64,000 nucleotides of DNA from Paraconiothyrium sp. Pb-2020 (Eukaryota; Ascomycota; Dothideomycetes; Pleosporales; Didymosphaeriaceae). Of this stretch, positions 45,090 through 55,778 are shown piece after piece. The notes under the pieces were generated by a model. That model was not told the DNA's origin. It ran no database searches and was given only the letters and a program-made list of their open reading frames with translations. Position numbers and translations under genes: made by a program. Position 1 is the first letter of the stretch. Each line of letters starts with the position of its first letter. The stretch lies in the NCBI GenBank assembly GCA_022419385.1, contig JAJUBI010000005.1, positions 62,001 to 126,000 of the forward strand. The letters run 5' to 3'.

Positions 45090-45212
45090 GTCGTGGTGCT
45101 CTCGGGGCTGTCATCTGATTGGCCAATGGAGTTGCGACAACCTCCAACTAAAGCAGTTAAAACAAAGATGTTGAAAGGGCAAGGCATTGAAAGTGATCAT
45201 TACTATCTCATC

Positions 45213-46035
45213 ATGGCTCAATTGAATAATATAGTGACAGGAGACCCAACGTATGATGGTCGCGTGATTCTTTACATTATCAAAGGTAAGATCTTTCAGC
45301 CACGTTTAGATAATCTTTCGAGATATTCACATTTGGTCAGCGGACCAGACTAGTTACATCAACTACATCAAGCCATTGATCTTGGCAGCGGAGCTGGATT
45401 GCCCACACGTCATATCCGTGATCGATACGAAAGACGAATGGTACTACAAAATCCACCCGGAGCGCTATGTTCCGGCTTTGAGGGATCAGGATCCCGAGAC
45501 CAAACAGGAAGTCGTTGTGTTTGAGAGCACAGCATGTTTACAATACTTGGCTGAGCGATTTGATACCGACGGGTACTGGAGTGGAAGAACAGCCTGGGAG
45601 AAGGCGGCAGTCCTGAGCTGGACCGCTTATCAGACTGCAGGACTTGGCGCGACTGCCAAGTACTGGTTGTATTTCCTAAAAGGATTCCCGAGTCGAGACA
45701 AGCCCGATCCACCTATGAGGGCAGTCGAAAAGTGAGTATCGCTTTTCCTGCATTGATGATAGGCACACTCACATTATAGGCTTCACCAAAACGTGCTAAA
45801 GCAGTGGGATATCATGGAAGCGCGTTTACAGAACCCAGGGCAACAGTATGTGGCGCTACCTGACCGTCCCACCATCGCCGACCTTTCCTATTTCCCGTTT
45901 GCAATGCCATGGATGTTCAAGTTCTTGGGCGTCAATATTGAGGATTGGCCGAACATTCAAGCCTGGGGAGAGAGGATGCTGGAGCGGCCAGCGGTGCAGA
46001 CGATCTTGAAGAAGGGTCCAACATATGGTCACTAG
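45213..46035 (+). CDS. Glutathione S-transferase, GliG-like
   Basis: Expected to add two glutathiones to the hydroxylated or imine diketopiperazine, the sulfur-introducing step of ETP biosynthesis. Three exons: 45213-45285, 45341-45731 and 45780-46035, in phase. The product is 239 residues, very close to GliG. The N-terminal thioredoxin-like domain includes IHPERYVPALRDQDPE and VFESTACLQYLAERFD (the glutathione-binding Glu-Ser pair). The C-terminal helical domain includes ALPDRPTIADLSYFPFAMPW and an end typical of the class (NIQAWGERMLERPAVQTIL). Exon 1 is short and the 45286-45340 acceptor was chosen for phase and for a sensible protein; another AG 13 bases downstream breaks the frame. Confidence 0.9.
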
Positions 46036-48288
46036 ATTGGATTCTTTGCTGAAAGTAGCCTCCACAATCTAGATTGCGGTTATCACATTATTCCCTGAAC
46101 GTTGACTTGGTAGAGCTAGTAACAGACTATTGGATCCGAGGAACATTGATCAGGAGATTGGACTGGCTCTTGCCTTCCGGACTTTGGAAACATGGGTTTA
46201 TCCTGTCTGTTACCCCGATTATGCACAGTGCCAGGTTTGTGCTGGTGTTGAAGATCTGCAGTGCCTTGTCCGCTCAGCGGACGGCGAGCAAGATATATCT
46301 ACTATGCCCGAATAGGCATGATCTCGCAAATCGATCCTCCATTCGAATTAAATCCGCGAGTGTCTGGAAATTGCTTGCCAGTTGACTTGAAGAGGATACA
46401 GACAGTAGGATTTAGGGAAGGTGGTCTAGGTGGTGTTCCTGATCATGAGCCTGGACATCCCCACAATTATTAGCATCTAACCGCCCTGACCTTTATACTC
46501 AGCGCTTCCAGCCACTGACGTTGAGCAGCACGACACGGACTTGGTGGGAATATGTGCCTGCGGTAAGTCTAATGATCCTTCGAGCCCTTGCGGTAGTTTT
46601 GTTTAGCCCGTGGTTCAAGAATCATGACCATGCGTGGGTTTGACGTTTGGTCACAAGTGGAGCCGGATTCTTAGGACGGGCGAATCTTTTGCAGGTATGT
46701 TCACGTATTTCCATGCAGCAGGATCGCTTGTAGTAGTTCCCTGGGGTCCGTAATTTCCGTCTCTCGGAACGATTGAGAGCATTTCGCACTACAGCTTCGC
46801 TTCTCGTCTTAGAAAGTTTCCATCAGGTATTGGGACTGGCAGAGCCCACTAATATCGTGATTCATACATGGGATTCAGATGTGGGAAGTAAAATGTCTCA
46901 AGTTAAGAAGAAAAATGTTGCAAACATGCACGCTGCCACTCTCAAAGGTGAGCTAACGAGCTAAGACCAGCTGTATGGATGCAAAACAACTTTAGCTGAC
47001 ATCCAATCTCAAACAATTGGCTACACAAGAACCATTCTTTTTTTTAAAAACACAATCGAGACTATGTGACAGAAAGCACCATTCCTCATTAACAACGTCA
47101 CAGTAGAAATCACAAAATCATACAATCCATGTATAGAACGTCAGACGCACGAAGAAACTCCTGCATCGACTCTCAGAGAAGGTGCCAGAAAAGATGCGAG
47201 ATACGATGTTGAACAAGCTATGGTAGCAAGCCACTGCCAACATGAGGTCTCTAGGCAGACTCAGCAGCAAGCTGCAGGAAACAGGCCGGAAAAATAACGG
47301 AGCACAAAGCGCTCCAGAATCCGTTCACAGCCTCGATTCGTACACCCCGCAGCGTTATTATCTTGGCCATGTACGTCCACAATGTCGCATTTGGCCCCCA
47401 ATCTGCACGAGCTTGATGGAGTTATGAGCTGCAGACCCCTGTGTGATCTTTCACGACCGTAAGCATACTTTGCCGAAATGATCCTTCGGCGATGATTAAG
47501 TCAGAACAGTCCCTGTCCACCAAGCTGGATAAATGTCGAGAATATCAGCTCCAAGAAGCTGAAGTCATTAGGCGACCAGCGATTTGCATTTGCCTCTGAC
47601 CAGTGGTAAAGCATTCAAGTCTATTTGAATTTAACGCGCGAGATGTTGCAACATATAACCACACTTAAAAGATGAAGCTTCGTTTCTACGAGGATCTCTT
47701 GAATCTGTACATATGATCTATATGAATCCTTTGGGATTCTGTACCCTGAGCCGGCGCTACCGAGGTACACATCTTTCGTAGTGTAGTTCCGATGCAGAGC
47801 CGTTTGTACTGGGGTCTGGCGCCTAGCAGCCGAGCTGTGCCCCACGCTAATGATATCTGCGCCGGATGATGTGGCTGCTTACGGAGCTCCAGAAGACGCG
47901 AGTGCGAAGCCAATTATGTAGCGGGCTTCATTGCTAGGTAGTTATGGGAATAGTACACACATGTCCTTCGCCTGCCAATCTTGTACAGCTCATCGCAGCG
48001 AGCAGTAGGTAACGTGTAACAACCCCGCTCCCGAAAGGGAGGCTGTGTGCCCGAATTGATTAACGGACTCCGAAGAGTGTGATGCCGGTCAATGCGCCCA
48101 TGTGAGTATGCCTCGCAAGGGTACAAGCTTCCGAATCAACCACTCAATCCGATCTGGAACAATTAGCTCGCTGCGACCCTGCTTCAAAGTTCTAGATGTA
48201 CCACAAAGCTCAGCGTCTTAGTATTCGTCTCCGCTCGCCGGTCGCAATCGTTGTGTGTGTTATCCTCTGATCCCTGTGTCACTTTCTT
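46036..48288. other. 2.2-kb block without a recognised gene
   Basis: Lies between the GST and the regulator. A 61-codon open stretch (46130-46315) looks partly coding, with several Cys, but I cannot place it and no frame continues. I searched by eye for a GliJ-type dipeptidase remnant and found none. The distal part is the regulator's promoter, in which I see no CGGN3CCG palindrome. Confidence 0.4.
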
Positions 48289-49589
48289 ATGAACAACAGT
48301 CATGCTTCCATCACCAAGAAGGTGTGTAGATCTGTCATTGAAATAGCGTTCTTTGTTGAGAAAGCCATAGTCAGTCTACCAGTCAGAATGCATCGAGGGG
48401 ATCACGACCTATTAAGTTGCGCAGTGCCTGCAACCAATGTTGTGCAGCGAAAGTATTACAACTCTATCACGCAAGATGGGCCTGTCACTGACGTATCAAA
48501 TAGGTCAGATGTAGCGGAAGCAGGACCGGATGTGAGCGCTGTATCAACATCGGGGCACAGTGCATATATCTCGAATCAAGGGTGGGGAAGGTTCCTGGTA
48601 TTCGGAGCAAGAGACGACACGTACAAGGTGATGAGGGCGGCCAACCCCAAGTCAGGAGTTTCGCCGCAACACAACCTAGCCTGCCACCAGCGACGACGGC
48701 GACTGCTCTACCGACACCGACTGCAACTACCACATCCCCAGTTCCCGATTTCCTGGAAACCACTCAAGATCAACCCTGGCAATGGACCACCGCTTCGCAA
48801 TTAGATTCATCTGAGACCCACTGTGATTTTCTCGACCCTATTCCAGGCAGTTCGACCGTATCTGGCTCATCTGATTCCATGGTGACCGCTTCGGTGAGCG
48901 ATGACTTTGTACAGAACCTGAATTTCGACATGGACGAAATGTGGAACTCGCCAGAACCGCAACGACGGTCACTCTCTGTCATGCAACCGCCACTACAAAG
49001 CGCATCCGCACCAGCGTCGCAACAGGCGCTCTCTAAAGAAGCGCAAAGAGCGCGCAGCGAGTTCGATAGCAGATGTGTTGTACATTGCTGTCAGCTGATC
49101 AACGATCTTGAAAGCTATATTGCAGCCGATATGGAAGCCTTCCAGATTATATCGGGCATTGTCCGGAAAGCATTCGAGAGATTGAACGAGCTCATCGCCC
49201 AACAGCAAGGGTCTCGGAACTTGCGTTGCTTGATGTTGTTCTGCACCATCTGCTACCAGATTATCGAATTGCTGCACATCTGTCACAAGACGACAGCAAC
49301 GCCGAATAACCAACAAAGATCGAGTTCGCTCATGCCTGGCAGCTTCGGCCTGGGTCTCGGCGGCTTCGGCTTTGATGAAGAGGAACAGTCCGCGTGGCAA
49401 ATGCAAAGAATCTTGAAAGAGATAAACCAGGGATGTGAGACGTTGCGAAAGATTAAGCTTCTTGCTGGTTTTGGGCCAGATCATACGACAACGGGTGCGA
49501 CTCCGGAGGCCGCCGCACGACAGCACTGCTTTGAGGATATCGAGCACAGATTCAAGGACCTGGCGGCAGTGGTCAAGCGACAAACGTAG
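48289..49589 (+). CDS. Zn2Cys6 transcription factor, GliZ/SirZ-like cluster regulator
   Basis: Nuclear activator expected to drive the cluster. Three exons: 48289-48321, 48375-48452 and 48504-49589. The second intron (48453-48503) splits the zinc cluster, and its removal yields a perfect CX2CX6CX6CX2CX6C: CNQC, CAAKVRC, SGSRTGC, ERC and INIGAQC. The tiny first exon is inferred, because the frame before the zinc cluster has a stop and no ATG; its acceptor (48374) is the only one I found in phase. The product is 398 residues. A linker with KVPGIRSKRR follows, then a Ser/Thr/Pro-rich acidic region and a helical C-terminal domain (CCQLINDLESYIAADMEAFQ) like the AflR/SirZ type. Its own promoter lacks the palindrome seen at the other cluster genes. 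Confidence 0.85.
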
Positions 49590-50632
49590 CTTCAGGCTAT
49601 TATTGATGCCCACCAGAGGGCCCTAGAGGCCCAAGAATGGATAACAATAACGAGGCTGCAGCCGGGACGCACGATGTTGGATCCCCGAGACATATGAGGG
49701 TGTGATGACCCCTCTGTAGGATATTTCGATTGACAGGGTGTAGACCGATTGGGTGCAGCGTGGCCCCTGTAGCGCTTACACCCGCTTTTGATTAGTTTTC
49801 TTCGCCGTGGAGATCAGCCGTTGAACCGCTGAACGGACCTGATTAGCGCTTATGTGGCTTTTCGTAGTTATACCCTTTCTCAACGTCCTGCTCCACCCGC
49901 TTTCAATCCTCATATCCCCGCTATACTTTAGCTAAACAGGCAAGCCTGATCCAAATTATCGTCCAGTATATGTAGTCGTGCAAGAGTCACGATGACCGAA
50001 GACGAGATATGCCGATTTTCGGCACAAAGAGCGCTCATGCAGGCTGATCCTGCCGTTAGATTGCATAGGGACCTGAGCGGCGACGCCGGGATGCTGACTG
50101 CGGGCCAGCACACACGATGCACGTTATCACACCTTGCGCCACCGGCGTGCAGGGTTGATAGGGTTTCCGAAAACCTTGGAATTGAGATGCGAGACACGAG
50201 AGTAGTCGGATGATGGCCCGGCCTCACTTCTGCCAGCTCGTGCTGTGCATGTTCGCTTGGAGATCATTCCTTCGAATAAAGGTCCGTGGCCTGCTTATCA
50301 TGTAGTATCGTGAGGATGCGTGCTGCATACCGCAAGAATTTTGTAATTTCATTGTGAGACAACATTTCGCGCGACTTGCACCGGACATAGTTGTCCGGTC
50401 TAGACTTGCAATACATACATAAGGGCAAAGGAACTATTGGTCCGTGTTTCAGTTTGGAAGGCCACTGCGATTACCTCGTTCCCCATTCCGAAAACATCAA
50501 TGAGAACATGGGACCACTCTTTTTCTCTTGCTTTGCCTACCCTCCGGCCTTGATAGTTCCTGGATGGATGGGACCCCTGTTTGTTGGAGGCGCCGTCCAC
50601 CCGCACTTATTGCAGGCCATACCCTGCAACCC
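49590..50632. other. Convergent 3' spacer, regulator and NRPS
   Basis: About 1 kb between the two 3' ends. Open stretches here overlap on both strands and match nothing. Confidence 0.4.
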
Positions 50633-53600
50633 TCAGCCCCGAAGTCCGTGCAGGGTCCCCGCAAACCCCTTGCCACTGCCCAAGCATTCCAGAGATCTTT
50701 CAATCCTCTGCCCCACTAACACCATGTCACTCTTTGTGAAGCACTCAGTGCTGTATTCGAGTCGAAGAACAAGCTTTCCTGCCCCCGTCTCCGAAAATTC
50801 GGCGAGCAATGCGAACTTTGCCCCTTGCGACCACAACTCCAAGGCTCGGGTGCCAGCAACAGGAAAGCTAGGCTGTCGACTAGCTTCATGGAATGTTACC
50901 ACCGCATCGAAAAGTGGGTGGTTCGGGTAATCAATTGTGGTACCGAGACAGGAAACCAGGTGGTTGAAAGAGATGGCGTGTGAGAGCGCTGAACGGCTGG
51001 CCACCTTAATAGTTCGAAGGAAAGAATGCTGCGCCCGTTCTTCGTCGGATAAAGAATACTGTATGCGGATGGGCAGCGGCTCCAAAAATAGGCCTACAAC
51101 ATCTTGATCTTCCTCGGAGTTTCGGTTGAGATATGGCGCTCCGATCGTGATGTCGACGTCTTCTTCGTCGTCGACTCGCAGAGCCAGTGCAACAGCCGCG
51201 AGTGCCATTTGATGCATGGTAACCTTTTGGACTGCCGCATGTTCAAGTATACGTGCGTAGAGATGCTCACTGATCTCAATAGTATGCGAAGTTCCAGCCC
51301 AACCCTTTCTCTTCGGTGCACGGTCGAAAAATGTTGGAGCTCGCGCATCCTTCAGATAGGATGTCCAAAAGGCCAGATGGGTCGCTGGAGGCACAGTTGC
51401 CCACGATGTCTGAGAGTATTGCTTTTTCACTGGTAAGAGTGTTCGTCCTTGGTACGCGTCGGCCACCTCTTGAAGGAGGATATTGAGCGTTGTAAGATCG
51501 CATATGATGTGGCTAACCACAACCGACATATGGGACGGAGACAGTACTACGCGGATGAGTTTGCCTTCACTGATAGCAAACGGTGTGTTGATTTCGGAAT
51601 CAACGTCAATAGAATCGACGATTTTCGCCGAGGGAGGCTCTTCATCGTATAGCCTCCGGATGCCTGAGATTCCGCAACCCTGGTATTTGCAGCGCAAGAT
51701 GCGATGACGAGCAAGAACTAAATTCCAAGCTCTGGCAAGTTCCTGAATATCGATCGTCGTATCTAGTGCGCAAACAAAATTGACGTTGAAAGCGGAAGTA
51801 TCCGGACCAATCTGGTACTTGGCCCACCAGTCGGCTTCGATAGGAGCGACATTGCTTTCGCCAAGCACACCTTCCTCGTCTTTCCTATTGTCATCTTCAA
51901 GTTTCTCAATGCAGTACGCTAGTTGTCGCGGAGTCCGCCACTGCAGAAGGTGACGGACCGAGATCCTTCGTGCTAGCACCTTCGAAAGGCGTTGAGAAAG
52001 AAGCAGCAAAGTCATCGATGTAACTCCAGAATCGAGCAAGTCGCTATCGGGTCCTATTACCGGGCTAATGGTACCTCCCAGAGCCTCTCTTATCGAAGAG
52101 ATGACCATCGATATGACAGGTGTTGGAGACACACCAGTTCCGGGAACAGCAGCCACCAGCTTCGCCTCTCGTCCTATTCTTTTGTAGTCCAACTTTCCTG
52201 CGCTAGTCATTGGGAACTCATCCACTGCCGAGATTCGACGAGGCAATGCATAAGACGGTACTTCTGCCGCTATTTGCAACCTGAATTTCCCCAAATCCAA
52301 GCTTGATGGTGTTACCAGCGCCACAAGTTCGTCTTCGCCGAGGGCAACTGCGATTGCGGTCGCTTCTGTGCTGGATTTTAACATTCGCACCTCGAGATCA
52401 TCCATGTCAATACGAAAGCCCCGAAGTTTGATCTGACGATCCGATCGCCCAAGGAATACTAATTCTCCGTTCTCATCCCAGTACCCTCTGTCGCCGGTTT
52501 TGTAGAGGTACTCTTGGGTTCCAGGATTGATTGGATCCAGCATGAATCTCTTCGCCGTTTCATCTGGTCGGTTCAAGTATCCCGAAGAAACTTGAACACC
52601 TGCCAAACAGATTTCCCCGATCACACCTCTCGGGGAGAGTTGCTGCTGGCTATTCAGAATGTAGAGGCGTGTGGAAGGATTGGGATTACCAAGAGTAATT
52701 GGTTCATCTGGTAATATCCTCTTGATCGTCGCGCCACAGGTTGCTTCGGTGGGGCCATACATGTTATAGAGAGTCTTTACTGTCCATGAATCGCGGACAT
52801 CTGGTGTTACCGCTTCGCCAACCAAGTAGACTGTCTTGAGATCTGGATAATCTGCGGGGTCCAATGCTCGAGCAACAGACGGCGTAAGTATAGCCGCGTC
52901 AGCATGTCGAAGATGTTCCAGGGGATCAGTTGGATCTTTGAGGAGCAGTGCGGCACCGTAGCTCAGAGTAGAGAAGATTTCATGTATGCTGCCGTCAAAT
53001 GCCGGCGACATGAATTGTGCAACCTTCCAACCAGGACGAGCACAAAGCCTGACTGTAAAATCGGTTTGGAAGGCGACAAGTCCTGCGTGCTGGCAAATTA
53101 CTCCTTTTGGTTTTCCTGTTGAACCCGACGTGAAGCAAAGGTACGCATCAGCGCTAGGATCAGGCGTCCTATGTAGCTCATCATGACCCGTATCGCCAAC
53201 ATCCATCGCGAGCAGGTCTTCAACAGAGAAACACATCTTGCAATCTTGGGGCTTATTCGCTTTCGCTTTTTCGGAGGTCGCAAGAAAGAGTTGGGCTCCT
53301 GACGTTGCAAAGTTTTGAGCGCGCATCTCAGTAGGCAGCGCTTCGATGAAGGGACAGTATGCGCAACCTGCCTTCAGCACCGCATAAATCGCCACGATCC
53401 AGTTGAATGAGGCGTCGGCATGTACGCATATGACAGACCCTGGGTCGATCAGCTGAGATAGTCGTCGTGCAATCTGGGTAGATAGCACGTCCAGCTCATC
53501 GTATGTCATGGTCTTTGCACCTTTTTGGAGCGCAATGGCGGAGGGGTTCGATCGGGCCGCCTGGAGAAATAGGGAAACTAAGTCTTCTCGGACCGATTCA

Positions 53601-55252
53601 GTCCTCGTACCTGGCGCTTTCCAGTTCCCCAATCTGCTCAGTTCCTCGCGTTCAGGTTTTTCGAAAGTTGAAGACAGGCAAGTATTCAAGGAAGAATTGG
53701 AATCCCAGGCCATGGATAGGACGGCTTTGAAGGTTTGGCTAAGTCTTTCGACTTGCCTCCGGTCGAGTACATCCACGTTGTAGTGCATTCGTAGTCGACC
53801 TCCTTGCACGACTTCCACCTGTAGCGGTATCTCCGAACGGATGCTACTGAAAGGCATCTCTAACATGTCGAACATCGGTTCACTAATTGACTCATTATCG
53901 ACCTGGATGTTCATTGCTGTGTGGAAGTCCCGAGTGAAACCATGCTCTGGTGCGGTCCATTGATGCAAAGCGAGTGCCATCAATTGCTCGAAAATTTGGC
54001 TCATCAGATCCACAATAGTATCGACACCTTCCAGTTGTACATGCAATGGTAGCGTGTTGATGGTAGGGCCAATCAGAGACTCGATATTTGGGATAGGAAG
54101 AGCTCTTCCGCACAAGACTGTTCCAAAGCATATATTCTTTGAACCAGTGTACCTCGCCAAAGTCAATGCCCATGCAGCGTGGTATAAAGTGGGAAGTGTG
54201 AAACCCAGATCCCTGCATCGTTCTGAGAGGCTCCCATGATCGATCTGTATCTCGACAACGGGATCAAAGTCCGTTTGTTGGGGTGCGCAAGTCGATGGCG
54301 CAGGAAGTGGTAGATGTGACACCGAAGGCAGGTACTTCGCCTGCCGGGCTTTCCAGAACGCCTCACCTGTGGCTTTCGAACCTGTCTGTAGCGCGTACAG
54401 CCCGGCTGTGAATCCCGCGAAAGGTATAGTAGGAGATACTTTCTCTCCCAGAAGGATGTTTTTGACCTTGGAAAGGAGCAAAAGATGTGAGTATCCATCG
54501 ACTAAAGAGTGGTGCACTCGCCAAATGATCCTGCTCTTCCCGGCTCGTGTGTCACTTTCCCTCAATGTCACAACACGAAAGCTACTACTGAAGAAACTTT
54601 CTCCCACCTCCTGCTCACGAATGGAGTGTTCAAAGGCTTCATTGTCTGAGACAAAAACCTCTTTCCAGTTGAAAACAGAGTTGTTTTGTTCAACCAGGTG
54701 CGCGCTTGATTCGTAGAGCTTGTAGGTACAACGAAGTATGGGCTCGGCGTCGGTGATAGCTTTCCAAGCAGCCTTCAGTAGTGGGACGTTTCGAGGGTGA
54801 TGTGTTTCGTGATAGTGAATAACATTCACAGTGGGATTGCTGAGAGAGCCTCGAAGCAAAGTGAACTGCATCTCCGTCATAGGATACGAGTGAGTGTAGT
54901 CGACCGCTCGCGGTAAAACCACACTTCTGAGATCTCCAGCTTCGCTCATACGTGCCCTTTTTGCCGTAACTCCCACATCGAAGGAGGATTTGCGCTTAGT
55001 CGATTGTCGTGGGAGAAGGGGATTTGAAGCGATACTTTCAGCGGCTAAATGCAGCAACTCTGCGAGACTGATGGCCGAGAATATGAAGGTTGCACTAAGG
55101 AAAACTCCATTGCGTCTCAACTCCTGCTGGAATTGTAGCAATGACAGCGAGTCGCCTCCGTTATCCAAGAAGCTGGCATCCAGGTTCAACGTAGCTGTTG
55201 GTCTGCGAAGAACGTCCGCAACGTCTTCCAAAAGAGTAGTGGTGCTAAGCAT
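50633..55252 (-). CDS. Nonribosomal peptide synthetase, GliP-like, T-C-A-T-C (first A domain absent)
   Basis: Builds the diketopiperazine scaffold. One exon, 1539 residues from ATG 55252. Domains: carrier T1 (about 5-75, GGDSL with the phosphopantetheine Ser at 35); condensation C1 (about 120-540, active site HHSLVDG near 247); adenylation A (about 560-1050, CFTSGSTGKPKGV, YNMYGPTEA, GELVFLGRSDRQIKLRG and the Lys motif TSAGKLDYKRI); carrier T2 (DSGVTSMTLLLL); terminal condensation C2 (about 1150-1539) with a degenerate motif SHIICDL. GliP and SirP are A-T-C-A-T-C, about 2100-2200 residues, so the whole first A domain is missing. The upstream 527 bases to the next gene contain no A-domain sequence. 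Promoter palindrome CGGATACCG lies about 150 bases before the ATG, supporting this start. Confidence 0.9.
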   Translation of the reverse strand: MLSTTTLLEDVADVLRRPTATLNLDASFLDNGGDSLSLLQFQQELRRNGVFLSATFIFSAISLAELLHLAAESIASNPLLPRQSTKRKSSFDVGVTAKRARMSEAGDLRSVVLPRAVDYTHSYPMTEMQFTLLRGSLSNPTVNVIHYHETHHPRNVPLLKAAWKAITDAEPILRCTYKLYESSAHLVEQNNSVFNWKEVFVSDNEAFEHSIREQEVGESFFSSSFRVVTLRESDTRAGKSRIIWRVHHSLVDGYSHLLLLSKVKNILLGEKVSPTIPFAGFTAGLYALQTGSKATGEAFWKARQAKYLPSVSHLPLPAPSTCAPQQTDFDPVVEIQIDHGSLSERCRDLGFTLPTLYHAAWALTLARYTGSKNICFGTVLCGRALPIPNIESLIGPTINTLPLHVQLEGVDTIVDLMSQIFEQLMALALHQWTAPEHGFTRDFHTAMNIQVDNESISEPMFDMLEMPFSSIRSEIPLQVEVVQGGRLRMHYNVDVLDRRQVERLSQTFKAVLSMAWDSNSSLNTCLSSTFEKPEREELSRLGNWKAPGTRTESVREDLVSLFLQAARSNPSAIALQKGAKTMTYDELDVLSTQIARRLSQLIDPGSVICVHADASFNWIVAIYAVLKAGCAYCPFIEALPTEMRAQNFATSGAQLFLATSEKAKANKPQDCKMCFSVEDLLAMDVGDTGHDELHRTPDPSADAYLCFTSGSTGKPKGVICQHAGLVAFQTDFTVRLCARPGWKVAQFMSPAFDGSIHEIFSTLSYGAALLLKDPTDPLEHLRHADAAILTPSVARALDPADYPDLKTVYLVGEAVTPDVRDSWTVKTLYNMYGPTEATCGATIKRILPDEPITLGNPNPSTRLYILNSQQQLSPRGVIGEICLAGVQVSSGYLNRPDETAKRFMLDPINPGTQEYLYKTGDRGYWDENGELVFLGRSDRQIKLRGFRIDMDDLEVRMLKSSTEATAIAVALGEDELVALVTPSSLDLGKFRLQIAAEVPSYALPRRISAVDEFPMTSAGKLDYKRIGREAKLVAAVPGTGVSPTPVISMVISSIREALGGTISPVIGPDSDLLDSGVTSMTLLLLSQRLSKVLARRISVRHLLQWRTPRQLAYCIEKLEDDNRKDEEGVLGESNVAPIEADWWAKYQIGPDTSAFNVNFVCALDTTIDIQELARAWNLVLARHRILRCKYQGCGISGIRRLYDEEPPSAKIVDSIDVDSEINTPFAISEGKLIRVVLSPSHMSVVVSHIICDLTTLNILLQEVADAYQGRTLLPVKKQYSQTSWATVPPATHLAFWTSYLKDARAPTFFDRAPKRKGWAGTSHTIEISEHLYARILEHAAVQKVTMHQMALAAVALALRVDDEEDVDITIGAPYLNRNSEEDQDVVGLFLEPLPIRIQYSLSDEERAQHSFLRTIKVASRSALSHAISFNHLVSCLGTTIDYPNHPLFDAVVTFHEASRQPSFPVAGTRALELWSQGAKFALLAEFSETGAGKLVLRLEYSTECFTKSDMVLVGQRIERSLECLGSGKGFAGTLHGLRG

Positions 55253-55400
55253 AGTGGTATTGTTCTCCTCACAGACAGAGAGTCTGGAAGAAAATGGCCG
55301 TTTCAAGGGGCGCAGCGATCAAATGGTAATGACACAGCGTTACACCAAGAATGGCTGACAACCTCTGCAACGCCACCAAGAGATTCGTGAGAAATTGGGC

Positions 55401-55409
55401 CGGATACCG
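55401..55409. promoter_or_regulatory. CGGN3CCG palindrome (CGGATACCG), candidate GliZ-like site
   Basis: Lies 149 bases upstream of the NRPS ATG and about 370 bases upstream of the GliK-like ATG. The surrounding CCGGATACCGG is an 11-base perfect palindrome around the central T. Confidence 0.5.
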
Positions 55410-55778
55410 GCAAATCTTAATTATTCCGTAACTCTGTTCAATTACATCTACTTCTGGAACCTGAATGGGAATCCTCCGATGGCAGTGTCGTAGTCCGCCG
55501 TGCTCGCCGCCCGCGAACAACTTATAAGGTCGCACACATAATCGTGAATCAGATAAGATGCTACTAATACATATGTAAAACCTCACGACTGTCCAAATAA
55601 TCCCGAGTACATTCATTGCGCAGTGAGCAGACCAGAATGGAAAAGATTCGCAAGTAGTTCGGGGCATGCCGATGTCGCAACCCGAACCACCACCCCAAAT
55701 TACATATCACGAACTCTCGAAGACGCATCAACCACACCACAGAAAAGATCTATCCACTTTTTTCCTCCAATCTCAAAC

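Larger units (their letters stand above)
43862..45212. other. Divergent promoter region between thiol oxidase and GST
   Basis: 1.35 kb with the promoters of the thiol oxidase (minus) and glutathione transferase (plus). Each proximal part has one CGGN3CCG palindrome. Open stretches in the middle match nothing I know. Confidence 0.5.

Noticed and set aside
46130..46315. 61-codon Cys-containing open frame considered as a small secreted protein or dipeptidase relic
   Set aside because: No signal peptide, no dipeptidase motif, and no continuing exon was found.
55623..55778. Upstream extension of the GliK-like frame
   Set aside because: It starts only with GTG and its sequence is unlike the family; the ATG at 55779 places YGSNM at the usual position.
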